DNA of 64,000 nt, from the NCBI GenBank assembly GCA_013298025.1, contig JAAFJE010000003.1, positions 1 through 64,000 of the forward strand, in the 5' to 3' direction. Position 1 is the first letter of the stretch. Each line of letters begins with the position of its first letter. This document shows, piece after piece, positions 26,934 to 36,703 of the stretch. The translations under genes and the position numbers were made by a program. Source of the DNA: Cytophagales bacterium. GTDB lineage: Bacteria; Bacteroidota; Bacteroidia; Cytophagales; Spirosomataceae. The notes under the pieces were generated by a model that saw nothing but the letters and a program-made list of their open reading frames with translations, did no database searches and had not been told where the DNA came from.

Positions 26934-27539
26934 TTATTCAAAAATGAAGCGGTGCTTTAACAATACGCTCGGATAATCAGGTTTATCCCAAAAACCTTCG
27001 TAAGACTGCCTTCGGCTTTCAACCATAGCTTTGTGATTAAAAGCTAAAATTTCATGAGTTTTCTTTGCTTTCTCTAATTTATGAGGAGGTAAATTGGGCA
27101 AAATTTTAATTTTATGTTCTGTATAATCATAGAAAAAATATGCTTCAAAATGATAAGTTATATCATCGGGACGAAGTAGTAATTCATTAAATTGTTCCCC
27201 TTTTACACTTTGGCAATGAGCACAAGCCACATATAAATTTTCCCAGTTACACACATCCATTGGAAATTTGGCTTTTGGTTTAAAATGCTCAATCGTTGTA
27301 TCGGCATTCATCAGAGGGAAGCCATCACAGTAAGAGCAATGGTCATCCGTTTGTTCCATTAAAATGGGTAACAATAGGTGACTAAGCTTCTTTTTATCAA
27401 TTTTAGGATACTTATAATAAGAGCGGTTGGCTTGTTGGGCATATCTTTCTCCATAGACTATCCATCTGGGTTTGGGATTTTTCCTAGAATAAGGCTCTAA
27501 TAAGATAGTAGGACAAGGTTTTCTTATGATTTTTCTCAT
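26934..27539 (-). CDS. ptuB: HNH endonuclease, PtuB-like partner of the upstream ATPase
   Basis: 201 residues with a zinc-ribbon HNH fold: C68 and C71 (CSYC), catalytic TIEHFKPK with H85, NWENLYVACAHC with C106 and C109, and SVKG. The gene starts 9 bp after the ATPase stop. ATPase followed by HNH nuclease is the layout of Septu (PtuA-PtuB) anti-phage systems, and the same pair also serves as effector in some retrons. No reverse transcriptase or msr/msd-like RNA is seen nearby, so a stand-alone Septu-like pair is favoured. The gene symbol is by analogy. Confidence 0.75.
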   Translation of the reverse strand: MRKIIRKPCPTILLEPYSRKNPKPRWIVYGERYAQQANRSYYKYPKIDKKKLSHLLLPILMEQTDDHCSYCDGFPLMNADTTIEHFKPKAKFPMDVCNWENLYVACAHCQSVKGEQFNELLLRPDDITYHFEAYFFYDYTEHKIKILPNLPPHKLEKAKKTHEILAFNHKAMVESRRQSYEGFWDKPDYPSVLLKHRFIFE

Positions 27540-27548
27540 GGTGCAGTA

Positions 27549-28805
27549 CTAGATAAATGTTTTTTGGGTAATTCTTCGGAGTTGATTTATTTCCATGCCC
27601 ATTAGTTGTTCTAGTTCGGTACTTTGTGATGCCAAGTGCTTGACGAGCTTGTCAAATGCCTGTGTATCATACTCTTGACCGAGCATGATTTTTTGTCTAA
27701 ATTCTCTGAATTGTTTTAAATCATTTTCTACAGCAATACCATATAGCTCATTGATGCCGAATATTTCATCTAAAATTCTACGGAAACTTTTACCATCTTC
27801 CGACAAAACTGGTTCGCCATCTAAAACGGCATAGTTTCCTACTTTCTTTAATTTATGCACCCAAGCACCATCCACAGAACCAACCACAAAAGGCGAATGC
27901 GTAGAAATAAAAATCTGAGCGTTTTTAAAGAGCTTTTGTACAACAGGCAAAATTTTACGTTGCCAAGCTGGATGCAAATGTACTTCTATTTCGTCTAGGA
28001 AAAGAATGAAGTTTTGGTGTATAGAAATTCTTGACTGGTCTATCCAATAAATATTTTCTAATCTCATTAATAAATCTCCCATCCAAATAATCATTGATTT
28101 TATGCCATCTGGTAATACCTCAAACCCCAGTTCAATGCCATCAACTTTCAAAGCTAAATGTAAAATAGGCTTAGAAAGTAACACAAATTCGATAGTTTGT
28201 CCAGTAATCTCAGCAATGGCTTTTTCTACTGCTGCAATGGCACTAAGGTAAGTTTGAGCTTCACTTTCATTGCCATTTGCCTTGGCTACTAAAGCCCTCG
28301 TTTTGGTAGATAATATCCAATCCGTAAAACTTTTGAAATCAGTTGGTTTATTAAAATTTACCGCATCCTTGAATGGGTTGTAAGGGGTACTTTCTTGAAT
28401 TGTAGTATTTTTTAAATCAAAATATCTATTATTTGAATAGGCAAAAAAAGCATAGTTCACAACGAATGGATATGTTATGTTTTTTTTCAACTTAAGTGTT
28501 TCTGGAGAGTTATAAAGTCTATTTGCGTACCATTCAAAATGATCGTTATCTCCTTGTGAGTCTTTATAGATAACCTTAAATCTTGTTTCTCCTGTTAAAA
28601 TCCGACTGCGATAAAAATTTTCATTTGAATTATCAACAATTCCCGTCAGCAAAGTTAAAATCGTAGTCTTCCCTGTACCATTTTCTCCTGTTAGAATATG
28701 GATTTCAGCTTTTTCTGGGTCAATCTTTTTAGGAAAGTCCATTTGTAGATGCTCGAAAGCTCCTATTTTGTTGATTTCTAAACGTTCTATCCGAAAATTT
28801 TCCAT
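27549..28805 (-). CDS. ptuA: PtuA-like AAA/ABC ATPase
   Basis: 418 residues. Walker A is GENGTGKTT at 40-48, a degenerate signature LPDGIKS lies at 231-237, Walker B ILFLDEIEVHLHP at 267-279 and the switch-His motif STHSP at 301-305. The middle (140-230) carries the helical insertion of RecF/OLD-like ATPases but no long coiled coil. It is the first gene of a pair with the HNH nuclease. Family knowledge: Septu ATPases assemble with PtuB and restrain or license its DNase activity. The length is somewhat short for PtuA, so a related ATPase/HNH system cannot be excluded. Confidence 0.78.
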   Translation of the reverse strand: MENFRIERLEINKIGAFEHLQMDFPKKIDPEKAEIHILTGENGTGKTTILTLLTGIVDNSNENFYRSRILTGETRFKVIYKDSQGDNDHFEWYANRLYNSPETLKLKKNITYPFVVNYAFFAYSNNRYFDLKNTTIQESTPYNPFKDAVNFNKPTDFKSFTDWILSTKTRALVAKANGNESEAQTYLSAIAAVEKAIAEITGQTIEFVLLSKPILHLALKVDGIELGFEVLPDGIKSMIIWMGDLLMRLENIYWIDQSRISIHQNFILFLDEIEVHLHPAWQRKILPVVQKLFKNAQIFISTHSPFVVGSVDGAWVHKLKKVGNYAVLDGEPVLSEDGKSFRRILDEIFGINELYGIAVENDLKQFREFRQKIMLGQEYDTQAFDKLVKHLASQSTELEQLMGMEINQLRRITQKTFI

Positions 28806-28877
28806 ACCATTTTATGCTTGTTTGCCTAAAAATACTCAAAATTTCTGAGCCAATCTATCGTTTGCACCCAAAACTCC

Positions 28878-29528
28878 TTACGTCCATTCTTCCAAATGCC
28901 AAGCACTGTCCCAAAATTTCCATTCGAGGTAGCAACCTTTTTCGTAGGCTTCTAGCATTTGGGTTTGTTGGGTATGGGTACATTTGCGGGCGAGGGCGTT
29001 GGCTATGTGGAGGGCTTTTTCAACCAATATAGCAAATTCTTCGCCTGCGTAGGTGTCTATCCATTGTTGGTAGGGATTATTGGGTTGTTTGCTCTGGCTC
29101 AGAATGTGGTCGCCTACGGCTTTGTAAATCCAAAAACAGGGTAAAACGCTGGCTACAGCTACTTCTACTTGTGCCAAGGCGGCGGTGCTTAAAACAAAGT
29201 TGGTGTAATGATGGCACGTAGGGGAAATGGGAGGTTGAGCTTTGATGTCTAATGTTTTGAAATAAGACGTATGCAAGGCTTTTTCTACCACAATCGCTCC
29301 TTGGGCAAATTGGATAAATTGTAAAACGTGGTCTTGGTCGTGGATGCGTGCCGCAATCAACGAAAGTGCTCTGCCAAAATGATTGAGATAAATGGCATCT
29401 TGTGCGATATAAAACTTAAATTTTTCAGGTGCGAGTGTACCAGTAATGAGTTCTTGAATAAAGGGCATTTCAACAATAGCGTGATAAATACCTTCGGTGT
29501 GAGTCCATGCTTTTTCAGTCCATTTCAT
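28878..29528 (-). CDS. tenA: Aminopyrimidine aminohydrolase / thiaminase II (TenA)
   Basis: 216 residues, all-helical TenA fold. The active-site Cys131 lies in VLPCFWIYK, and the C-terminal YEKGCYLEWKFWDSAW holds the catalytic Glu and aromatic residues. TenA hydrolyses aminopyrimidine breakdown products of thiamin so that the HMP moiety can be reused. It overlaps the thiD stop by 14 bp and shares the TPP riboswitch upstream of thiD. Confidence 0.93.
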   Translation of the reverse strand: MKWTEKAWTHTEGIYHAIVEMPFIQELITGTLAPEKFKFYIAQDAIYLNHFGRALSLIAARIHDQDHVLQFIQFAQGAIVVEKALHTSYFKTLDIKAQPPISPTCHHYTNFVLSTAALAQVEVAVASVLPCFWIYKAVGDHILSQSKQPNNPYQQWIDTYAGEEFAILVEKALHIANALARKCTHTQQTQMLEAYEKGCYLEWKFWDSAWHLEEWT

Positions 29529-30369
29529 AAGCGGAAAGTGATTGTTTAATGAGGGTTAAAGGGTTAAAAAAATGATTTAAGGCACCGTGTCCTTGTCCGA
29601 TGTGTACGTCTTTGCCCGCATCAATCGCTTGATGAATATATGCCGAAGCGTGCTTGATGGCGGTGTACAGCTCATGTCCGTGTGCCAAATAAGCGGCTAT
29701 AGCCGACGACAACGAGCAACCGGTGCCATGCGTATTATGAGAGGCAATATACGAGCTATAAATGTGTTCTTCTCTGCCATTTTTTTCCTTAAAAATATTG
29801 CAGAGTTGGGTTGTTTGCAAGTGTCCACCTTTGACCAACACCGCTTGGGCGTTGGCATCGAGCAAACGTTGGGCGGCTATTTGCATATCTTCAATATGCT
29901 TTATGGGCTGTTGCACCAAGAGAGAAGCTTCGTCTAAATTAGGCGTAATGAGTGTTGCTATCGGGAAAAGCTTCTCTTTTAATACCTCAATCGTTTCATC
30001 TTCAATGAGTTTTGCACCACTGCTGGCTATCATTACGGGGTCTAGGATGATAGGAATGGTAGGATACGCTTCGAGTGTTTCGGCAATAGCCAAAGCCAAA
30101 TCGGGTCGATGAATCATCCCAATTTTGATAGCCAATGGCTGTAAATCTTCTAGCACAGCCTTGATTTGGGCTACGACTACCGCCACGGGTATGCTATGGA
30201 TGGCTGTTACGCCCAAGGTATTTTGGGCAGTTACGGCTGTAATAGCTGTTGTACCAAAACAGCCCAAGGCCGAAAAGGTTTTTAAATCGGCTTGAATGCC
30301 TGCACCGCCACCACTATCGGAGCCAGCAATACTCAATACAGGTAAATACCTGTGGGTTCTTTGTACCAT
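29515..30369 (-). CDS. thiD: Hydroxymethylpyrimidine / phosphomethylpyrimidine kinase
   Basis: 284 residues from the ATG at 30367-30369; an upstream in-frame start would add 29 atypical residues, so the shorter form with LSIAGSDSGGGAGIQADLKT near the N-terminus is chosen. VLVKGGH and NTHGTGCSLSSAIAAYLA give the ATP-binding and anion-hole motifs of the ribokinase-like fold. It phosphorylates HMP and HMP-P for thiamin synthesis. With tenA it forms a salvage operon behind a TPP riboswitch. Confidence 0.93.
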   Translation of the reverse strand: MVQRTHRYLPVLSIAGSDSGGGAGIQADLKTFSALGCFGTTAITAVTAQNTLGVTAIHSIPVAVVVAQIKAVLEDLQPLAIKIGMIHRPDLALAIAETLEAYPTIPIILDPVMIASSGAKLIEDETIEVLKEKLFPIATLITPNLDEASLLVQQPIKHIEDMQIAAQRLLDANAQAVLVKGGHLQTTQLCNIFKEKNGREEHIYSSYIASHNTHGTGCSLSSAIAAYLAHGHELYTAIKHASAYIHQAIDAGKDVHIGQGHGALNHFFNPLTLIKQSLSAYEMD

Positions 30370-30501
30370 TCGATTCTCGTTGTACCAAACTTTAGCTGAA
30401 TTTGAGCAGCGAAGTATTGTTTTTGTAAAAATAAAAAATGTACTTAGAAAAAGCACAGGCTTTGAAGCATCTGGAGGAAAACCACAAGAAAGAAGAGGAC
30501 A

Positions 30502-30577
30502 CTTTTCCCTTCGCCAGCATTATCTGGAGCAGGTTCAAAGGGTATTTCTCAGCTCTGTAAACAGAACACCCCTAAAG
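30502..30577 (-). promoter_or_regulatory. TPP (THI-box) riboswitch controlling thiD-tenA
   Basis: On the minus strand the order of conserved blocks is GGGGTG, then CTGAGAAATACCCTTTGAAC, CTG, and GCTGGCGAAGGGAA, the canonical TPP aptamer. CTTT at 30577-30574 can pair with AAAG at 30505-30502 as helix P1. The thiD start lies 132 nt downstream, leaving room for an expression platform, whose alternative hairpins were not resolved. Confidence 0.93.
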
Positions 30578-30591
30578 CCACTGTAAAGGTA

Positions 30592-30625
30592 CAAAGATTG
30601 TGTTGAGATACAAAAAAATGAGCAA
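30592..30625 (-). promoter_or_regulatory. Candidate promoter of the riboswitch-thiD-tenA unit
   Basis: On the minus strand, TTG (30625-30623), a 23-bp spacer and AATCTTTG (30599-30592), one mismatch from TAnnTTTG. It would start transcription just upstream of the aptamer. Confidence 0.4.
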
Positions 30626-30693
30626 TGAAATACGATGGCAGGGCATTGGGGTTTATCAAGATGCCAATAGCAAGTATGAGTACTAATACGGCA

Positions 30694-30736
30694 TTGTGAG
30701 TTAGTTTTTGCTTAAAAGACAAACACTAACTCACAA
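30694..30736. terminator. Hairpin after the hybrid kinase gene
   Basis: TTGTGAGTTAGT at 30694-30705 pairs perfectly with ACTAACTCACAA at 30725-30736. It lies about 50 bp after the kinase stop codon. No strong T tract follows on the minus strand. Confidence 0.5.
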
Positions 30737-30767
30737 GGGCAATTCACCATTTGAAATTGATACTTAA
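30719..30767. repeat. Copy B of a dispersed low-complexity intergenic motif
   Basis: ACAAACACTAACTCACAAGG continues GGCAATTCACCATTTGAAAT and TGATACTTA. It matches copy A at 9009-9055 block by block. Confidence 0.4.
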
Positions 30768-30783
30768 TCGAATAGCATTACGC

Positions 30784-33700
30784 TTATTGGTACTGTTGTT
30801 GGAGGTAATCAATTTCCTTCAAAATTGTATGTACAAGCGAAGGCGTTAGGGTATTGTCATACGCTCCTGCGTTTTGTAAATCGTTGGCATACGTGGCTAA
30901 TGCCTCGAAACTAACGGTAAGGGCTGTGCCTTTCAACTTATGGGCTAAAGCCTTGATTTGAGGCATATCTTTAGCCGCTAAAACTGCATTGATTTCCTCT
31001 GGAAATTTTCCTACCTGCTTGAATGCCAATTGCAAGAGTTCTTCTATAAGGTCGTCGTCGTAACCTAGGCGTTCTCGTAAGGCTTCTTTGTCGAAATGTC
31101 TGGTGGCTGTCTTATTATCAGTCGTCTGTGTAGTGGTGGCAGCTTTTTCTTTAGGATGAATAAGCCATTTGTCTAGGATTTTTTCTAAAGTTTCCTTTAC
31201 GACAGGCTTGCTTACGTAGTCGTTCATGCCAGCCGCTAAACAACGTTCTTTTTCTCCTTTGACTGTTCCAGCGGTTAGGGCAATGATGGGAACATCTTTG
31301 CCATTTGGCATAGCCCTGATACCTGTGGCAGCTTCGTAGCCATTTAACAGGGGCATTTGTATGTCTAAAAAGACAATGTCTGGTTGATACACAGGAAAAG
31401 CATCAACGGCTTCTTGTCCGTTTTTGGCCTCAATAATGTGGGCGTTGGGTAATATTTTTTTGAAAATAGTAGTAGCCAACAACATATTCACTGGATTGTC
31501 TTCGGCTACCAATACGGTTACTTTTTTATCGAAACTATGCTCTTGCGATAGGGCAATTTCTACTGTTTTAGGGTTACGATTACCATGATTCAACTTGGCT
31601 AAGGATTCATAGATTTGCTGTATTTTGATGGGTTTTACCAATCTTTGTTGCACGTCTAGTTCGATACACGCCGTGTTTACGTGTTCGTCGTCAGAAGAAC
31701 TGTAGAGTAAAATAACGGGTTGTTCGGCTGCATTGAGGTGCAGTTTTTTACGAATATTTCTAATCGTTTCCAGTCCGTCTAAGTATGGCATGTGATAATC
31801 CATCAAAATCACGTCATAGCGTTCGCCAGCTTTGATGCGTTCGAGGGCTTCGATACCATTTTTTGCCGATACGGTATGGATATTTTTCAAAGCCAACATA
31901 TCTTGCAAAATCAGGCGGTTGTTGTAATTGTCGTCCACAATCAAGACTTTCTCTACCGTGATTTCGCTTTCCCATACCATCGGTTCGCCTGCTTCGGCTG
32001 GAAAAGATACCTCGAAGAAAAAGGTGCTACCCTTGCCCGGTGCACTGATGAGTTCGAGTTTACTATTCATCAATGCCAATAGTTTGTTGGCAATGGTCAA
32101 GCCCAAGCCTGTGCCGCCGAAGCGTCGGGTAGTAGAGGCATCTTCTTGAGAAAAGGCTTCAAAGATTTTTTGTTGGTTTTGGGGTTCAATGCCTAGCCCT
32201 GTATCTCTTACCGAGAATTTAAAGCGTGTAGGCTGATTTTCGTGTTCTTCTAACACTTCAACTTTTAGCTCTATTTCTCCTTCTTGGGTAAACTTTACGG
32301 CATTGCTCAACAAATTGACCAGTACCTGACGCAAGCGAATAGAGTCGGCCCAAATATAGCGTTTTACTTTGGGTGAAATATTCAAGAGCATTTCCAATTC
32401 TTTTTTGTGTGCCTGATATTTAATCATATCGGCTACTTGTCCACCTAGTTCTAAGAGGTCGGTTTTTTCAATGGAAAGCTCTAATTTACCTGCTTCAATT
32501 TTCGAGAAATCAAGAATGTCGTTGATAATATCAAGTAAAGAATTGGCCGACTGAAAAACCGTTGACATATACTGGCGTTGTGTATCGTCGAGTTTGGTTT
32601 TCATGAGCAAGTCGGTAAAGCCGATAACGCCATTGAGGGGCGTTCTGATTTCGTGGCTCATGTTGGCCAAAAACTCAGATTTCGATTTACTGGCGGCTTC
32701 GGCTTGCTCACTAGCATTGCGTAATTCTTGCTCTACTTTTTTACGTAAGGTAATATCTCGTAATACAGATTGTACCATGATTCGCCCGTTGATACGCATG
32801 GTATTGAGTAGCACTTCGCAGGGGAATACGTTTCCATTATCAAAACGTCTATGTACGGTATCGAAATGGGCTTTTCCTGATTTAGCCAAGCTGTGACGGA
32901 CTTCTTTGAGTAATTCTTCGGTAGGTTGTCCGCTGGGTTGCATGGCTGGTGTAAAATCAGCGGCTGTTAATCCTAGTAAATCGGCTTTGGTATTTACGCC
33001 TAGCAGTTTTATAGCAGCCTCGTTGCAGTCGTAAATACCACCAAGATTTTCAAAAATCATTACAGCATCTGAGGTAGTGTCAAACAATGCCCTGAATTGT
33101 TCTTCTGAGCGAGCGATAGATTCTTCGTGTTCCTTGCGTGTGGTGATGTCTTGTAAATAACCGTGCCATAAGAAGCTGTCTTCTAGTGGTTCGGGCGAGC
33201 ATTCTACCCGCATCCAACGGTTGCCTTTGGTTGGCAATACCACCCTAAACTCATACTCCCATTTGCTTCCTCCTTTGAGTGCCTCCCACATACTCTTACG
33301 AGCCGATTCTATTTCATCTGGATGAATACGGTCGAAAATGAGCATGGAGTTTTGAGCCAACTCATCAGGATTTAATTCATATACCTCTTTTGCTCCTTGC
33401 GAAATAAAAGGAAAGGTCGTTCTTCCATCTTTAAAAACCTGTAACTGAAACAATACACCTGGTACTTGCTGCGAAAGTTTGGTCAGCAAATTGACAGAAT
33501 GCTTTGCGGCTGTTTCGGCTATTTTCAGTTGGGTGATGTCTTGTGCTGTGCCATAAAGCCTAACACAAACACCGTCTTTAAATTCGGCTTTGCCAATGGT
33601 TCTGATCCATTTAGCATTATTTTTGTTGGTAACAATTTCTAGTTCTAAATCATAAGGTGTACCGTGCTGCACACATTTTTCGAGAGCATCCTTGATTTTG

Positions 33701-35361
33701 GCTTGTGCATCGCCAGCTTTATACAGGTTTTTTCCCCATGTAAACACAGGTACGTAGTCGGGTGCAACCTCATAGATTTCTTTGGTAACATCAGACCAGT
33801 ACAGTTTCATGCTAGGCAAATCTAACTGCCAGCCACCTACCAACGCTACTTGGTTGGTTTGTTGGAGCATTTCTTTGGTAAATTCTAGCTCGTCGTTGGC
33901 ATTTTTTCGCTCGGTGATGTCTCGTTCTACAGCAATAAAATTGGTACAAACGCCATTGCTATCGAACACAGGATTAATGGTTAAATCAATCCAGTATTTC
34001 TTTCCTGATTTTGAATAATTCAAAACCAGTTCATTGATGGTTTGATATTTTCTTAAAGCTTCCCGAATGCGATGAACGGTAGCAGGGTTGGTGTCGGGTC
34101 CATGCAGGAGTTGCGAAGGACGCTTACCAATGGCTTCTTCCATGCTGTAGCCCGTTAATTGACAGTATGCTTGATTCACCCACGTGATACGCCCATAGGC
34201 ATCGGCAATAATAATCGCATCGGTTGTTTTGGAGGCAACCAATGCCAGTTCTTTGAGTTGGGCTTCGGCTTGTTTTCTATCGGTAATATCATACGCCGTA
34301 AGCACTATTTTACGGCTCACTTGGTCGATGTTGGCGGTAAGGTGCGTCCATACCCAATGCCCCACTTCGTGCAATAGCCGAATGTCGATGCTCTGGGCTG
34401 GTCGGTTGGTTTCTACGGTTTGTAAAATCGTTTGGAAGAAAGTTTCTTGGTCGTCGGGATGAATAAAATCAATGAACTTTTTATCTAAACTTTGTATAAC
34501 GGAATGGCCATAAATTCGCTCCCAACTGTCTGATATATAGGATAAAAATCCGTTTTGACTCATGACCAACAATACATCGCTCATGTTGGAAATAAGCACT
34601 GATAAATCGTTTTGGATGCGTAGTTTTTCGGTAATGTCTAAGCCTACACACACAATGCCACAGGGCTGTTGTTGCTCGTCGAACTGCACCATAAACTCCC
34701 AATGATTAACCATAATCTCATTATGGCGGTTGGGTTTACGCAAGATTACTTCGTGCGATTTATGAGGCTCGGCAAAGCATTTTTCAACAACATCACGGCA
34801 TTTTTGGTGGTCTTCTGGAATGATTAATTCGAGGGCATTTTTGCCAATCACTTCTGCTCTCGAATAACCCAAAGCATGGCAAAAGAAGTCGTTGATAAAC
34901 GAGTAATTCCCAGCTAAATCAACGGTGGTCACATATAGAGAATGATTATTGAGTATAGATTCAGCTAAAAGCTGATGTTGAGGCGTGTTTAGCTTGGTGT
35001 TTTTTTGCTGTTGAAATGTTATCAATACACGGTGAAGCTCGCCTGTAGCATCATGTACAGGATAGCCTTTACAAGCAAAGGTTTTGGCTTCAAGGGTTAC
35101 GTAGCAGCCCATCAAAAGTAAACTTCCTGTTTCAAAGGGCGTTGTTTGTTGTAATAAAGCCTCTAGCCACTGCATAGGTTGTTCAGGGGCAACGATTGCT
35201 TGCCCTGCTAAACATTGGCGAAAAGCCTGATTCATCCATACATTAGACGGATTCTTACAATCCCAATACCATAGCCCATCAAACGAATTTTCCTGAATCA
35301 ACTCAGCAAAGGTGTCGTCGTATCGAAGGAGTTGGCTGCATTCTTTTTTCAAATAATCCAT
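30784..35361 (-). CDS. Giant PAS hybrid sensor histidine kinase (about 7 PAS, HisKA, HATPase, REC, REC, Hpt)
   Basis: 1525 residues from the ATG at 35359-35361; a TTG two codons earlier is less likely. About seven PAS domains fill residues 20-880. Then come HisKA with His903 in [12 protein letters not shown], a HATPase domain with [10 protein letters not shown] and [10 protein letters not shown], a first receiver with Asp1188 in VILMDYHMP, a second receiver with Asp1333 in VFLDIQMP, and an Hpt domain with His1474 in AHKLKGTA. No transmembrane segment is seen, so it should be cytoplasmic and sense an internal or diffusible signal. The order allows an internal His-Asp-His relay as in ArcB/BarA. 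The output regulator is not adjacent. Its second half is paralogous to the kinase at 61922. Confidence 0.92.
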   Translation of the reverse strand: MDYLKKECSQLLRYDDTFAELIQENSFDGLWYWDCKNPSNVWMNQAFRQCLAGQAIVAPEQPMQWLEALLQQTTPFETGSLLLMGCYVTLEAKTFACKGYPVHDATGELHRVLITFQQQKNTKLNTPQHQLLAESILNNHSLYVTTVDLAGNYSFINDFFCHALGYSRAEVIGKNALELIIPEDHQKCRDVVEKCFAEPHKSHEVILRKPNRHNEIMVNHWEFMVQFDEQQQPCGIVCVGLDITEKLRIQNDLSVLISNMSDVLLVMSQNGFLSYISDSWERIYGHSVIQSLDKKFIDFIHPDDQETFFQTILQTVETNRPAQSIDIRLLHEVGHWVWTHLTANIDQVSRKIVLTAYDITDRKQAEAQLKELALVASKTTDAIIIADAYGRITWVNQAYCQLTGYSMEEAIGKRPSQLLHGPDTNPATVHRIREALRKYQTINELVLNYSKSGKKYWIDLTINPVFDSNGVCTNFIAVERDITERKNANDELEFTKEMLQQTNQVALVGGWQLDLPSMKLYWSDVTKEIYEVAPDYVPVFTWGKNLYKAGDAQAKIKDALEKCVQHGTPYDLELEIVTNKNNAKWIRTIGKAEFKDGVCVRLYGTAQDITQLKIAETAAKHSVNLLTKLSQQVPGVLFQLQVFKDGRTTFPFISQGAKEVYELNPDELAQNSMLIFDRIHPDEIESARKSMWEALKGGSKWEYEFRVVLPTKGNRWMRVECSPEPLEDSFLWHGYLQDITTRKEHEESIARSEEQFRALFDTTSDAVMIFENLGGIYDCNEAAIKLLGVNTKADLLGLTAADFTPAMQPSGQPTEELLKEVRHSLAKSGKAHFDTVHRRFDNGNVFPCEVLLNTMRINGRIMVQSVLRDITLRKKVEQELRNASEQAEAASKSKSEFLANMSHEIRTPLNGVIGFTDLLMKTKLDDTQRQYMSTVFQSANSLLDIINDILDFSKIEAGKLELSIEKTDLLELGGQVADMIKYQAHKKELEMLLNISPKVKRYIWADSIRLRQVLVNLLSNAVKFTQEGEIELKVEVLEEHENQPTRFKFSVRDTGLGIEPQNQQKIFEAFSQEDASTTRRFGGTGLGLTIANKLLALMNSKLELISAPGKGSTFFFEVSFPAEAGEPMVWESEITVEKVLIVDDNYNNRLILQDMLALKNIHTVSAKNGIEALERIKAGERYDVILMDYHMPYLDGLETIRNIRKKLHLNAAEQPVILLYSSSDDEHVNTACIELDVQQRLVKPIKIQQIYESLAKLNHGNRNPKTVEIALSQEHSFDKKVTVLVAEDNPVNMLLATTIFKKILPNAHIIEAKNGQEAVDAFPVYQPDIVFLDIQMPLLNGYEAATGIRAMPNGKDVPIIALTAGTVKGEKERCLAAGMNDYVSKPVVKETLEKILDKWLIHPKEKAATTTQTTDNKTATRHFDKEALRERLGYDDDLIEELLQLAFKQVGKFPEEINAVLAAKDMPQIKALAHKLKGTALTVSFEALATYANDLQNAGAYDNTLTPSLVHTILKEIDYLQQQYQ

Positions 35362-35783
35362 TTTCAAAGTAAAAATTAATGGTTAGCAACTATGCCAAGA
35401 AGCGTAAAGTTTGTAAAAGCAAGTAATTTCAACGATAGCTTGAGCACATCATTTTATTTATTTTTTTATCATGATTATGCGTAAGCTGTACTGTTTGACT
35501 AAAAGGCAGATTGCACCGTTTGAAAATATTTTTTAATCTTAGACACGCAAATACCATAAAAGTTTAGCATAATAAACTCTAAACAAATACCTTCAAGAGT
35601 GGAGCGGAGGGGCATTAAAATTATCAATGTTGTGCTTGTGTGGGTCAATTTACAGAGTTTCTGCAAATTTTCAAATGAGAAAATTTTTATTTTATCTTAA
35701 AAATAGACATTTCATACTTAAAAGCTTAAATTTAAAGCTTTTAAGTATGAAAAATGCCTGATAAAATATGTTGAAATAGTTGT
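35362..35783. other. Intergenic gap between the nitrilase-family gene and the hybrid kinase
   Basis: AT-rich; apart from the hairpin at 35711-35751 nothing was recognised. The kinase promoter should lie here on the minus strand, but no exact TAnnTTTG was found; TTACTTTG lies 5 bp before the ATG. Confidence 0.5.
35711..35751 (-). terminator. Terminator of the tatD-ansA-nitrilase operon
   Basis: TTCATACTTAAAAGCTT at 35711-35727 and AAGCTTTTAAGTATGAA at 35735-35751 form a perfect 17-bp stem with a 7-nt loop, 32 bp past the nitrilase-family stop. T-rich sequence follows on the minus strand. Confidence 0.85.
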
Positions 35784-36683
35784 TTACAAGCGTAAATACA
35801 CGTAGTCTATTTTTTCGTAGCGTAGCTTAGTAGCTAATTGTTGCTGGTCTTTGTAGTTGAAAACTTGTCCGTCGGTTCTTACCGCTTCTAACAAACGTAA
35901 ATCAAGATTTGTTACCAGCCAATCGGCTTTTTGTGCTTGCATGGTTGCTACAATGCCTTCTTCTGGAAGGTTTTTGTCGGGCGTAGCGTAAAAGCCTGCA
36001 TAGCCGTAGTTTATATCTACAGCCGGCGACCATAAAGCTTCGCCTACGGTTTGCGACACTACAGTATAGCATTGGTTTTCTAAAGCCCTAGCCCTAGCCC
36101 CAATATGCACACGGGTTGCCCCCCTGATGGTTTCGGTACAGCTCGGTGCCAAAATCACGTGTGCTCCTGCTTGTGCCAACAACTGCGAGCCAATCGGAAA
36201 TTCTACGTCATAACAAATCTGAATGCCAAATTTTCCCCAATCGGCTTCAAAAACACTTAGTTGCTTTACCCCACTGCTAATACCCCAAGATTCGTTTTCA
36301 AAACGAGTCATAAAAAATTTATCTTGGTAGCCAACCAAGCCTTTGGGCGAAAAAACAAAGGCTCGGTTGACGGGCTTTTGGTGGTGTAGTACAGGCAAGC
36401 TTGGGGCTACAATACCGATGTGGTATTTTTGAGCCAACTGAGCAAATACCGTACAAAAATCGTCTTTGAGGGTATCTAGCACATTGACTTGCGTATGCAA
36501 ATCGGCTTTGATATGTTCAGGAAAAATACTCACCAACTCCATTGAGCCATATTCAGGAAAAAGCAACAGTTGGGCGTTTTGCTGCATGGCTCGTTGCACC
36601 CATCGCTCAGTATGCTTGGCCCAAGCCGCAAAATCATGATGCTCGCTGATAGGATATTGGGCGGCGGCTATGTTTATATTCAT
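35784..36683 (-). CDS. Carbon-nitrogen hydrolase (nitrilase superfamily)
   Basis: 299 residues with the Glu-Lys-Cys triad: E44 in LLFPEYG, K122 in GYQDKFF and C157 in QICYDVEFP. These enzymes hydrolyse amides or nitriles; the specific substrate cannot be read. It is the last gene of a three-gene minus-strand run, 20 bp after the asparaginase, which fits a role in amide nitrogen scavenging. A strong hairpin closes the operon. Confidence 0.88.
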   Translation of the reverse strand: MNINIAAAQYPISEHHDFAAWAKHTERWVQRAMQQNAQLLLFPEYGSMELVSIFPEHIKADLHTQVNVLDTLKDDFCTVFAQLAQKYHIGIVAPSLPVLHHQKPVNRAFVFSPKGLVGYQDKFFMTRFENESWGISSGVKQLSVFEADWGKFGIQICYDVEFPIGSQLLAQAGAHVILAPSCTETIRGATRVHIGARARALENQCYTVVSQTVGEALWSPAVDINYGYAGFYATPDKNLPEEGIVATMQAQKADWLVTNLDLRLLEAVRTDGQVFNYKDQQQLATKLRYEKIDYVYLRL

Positions 36684-36703
36684 TTGTTACGAGAGTTAAT
36701 AAT

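Larger units (their letters stand above)
30370..30783. other. Leader region of thiD and spacer to the hybrid kinase gene
   Basis: Besides the riboswitch and its candidate promoter, it holds a hairpin (30694-30736) and copy B of a dispersed motif (30719-30767). No gene was seen. Confidence 0.6.

Noticed and set aside
26934-28805. Retron with PtuAB effector
   Set aside because: No reverse transcriptase frame or msr/msd-like inverted repeat was found near the pair.
30296-30586. Plus-strand frame across the thiD leader
   Set aside because: It is antisense to thiD and the TPP riboswitch, which explain the sequence.
34050-34200. LOV photoreceptor domain in the hybrid kinase
   Set aside because: The PAS loop reads LLHGPDTN without the conserved flavin-binding Cys.
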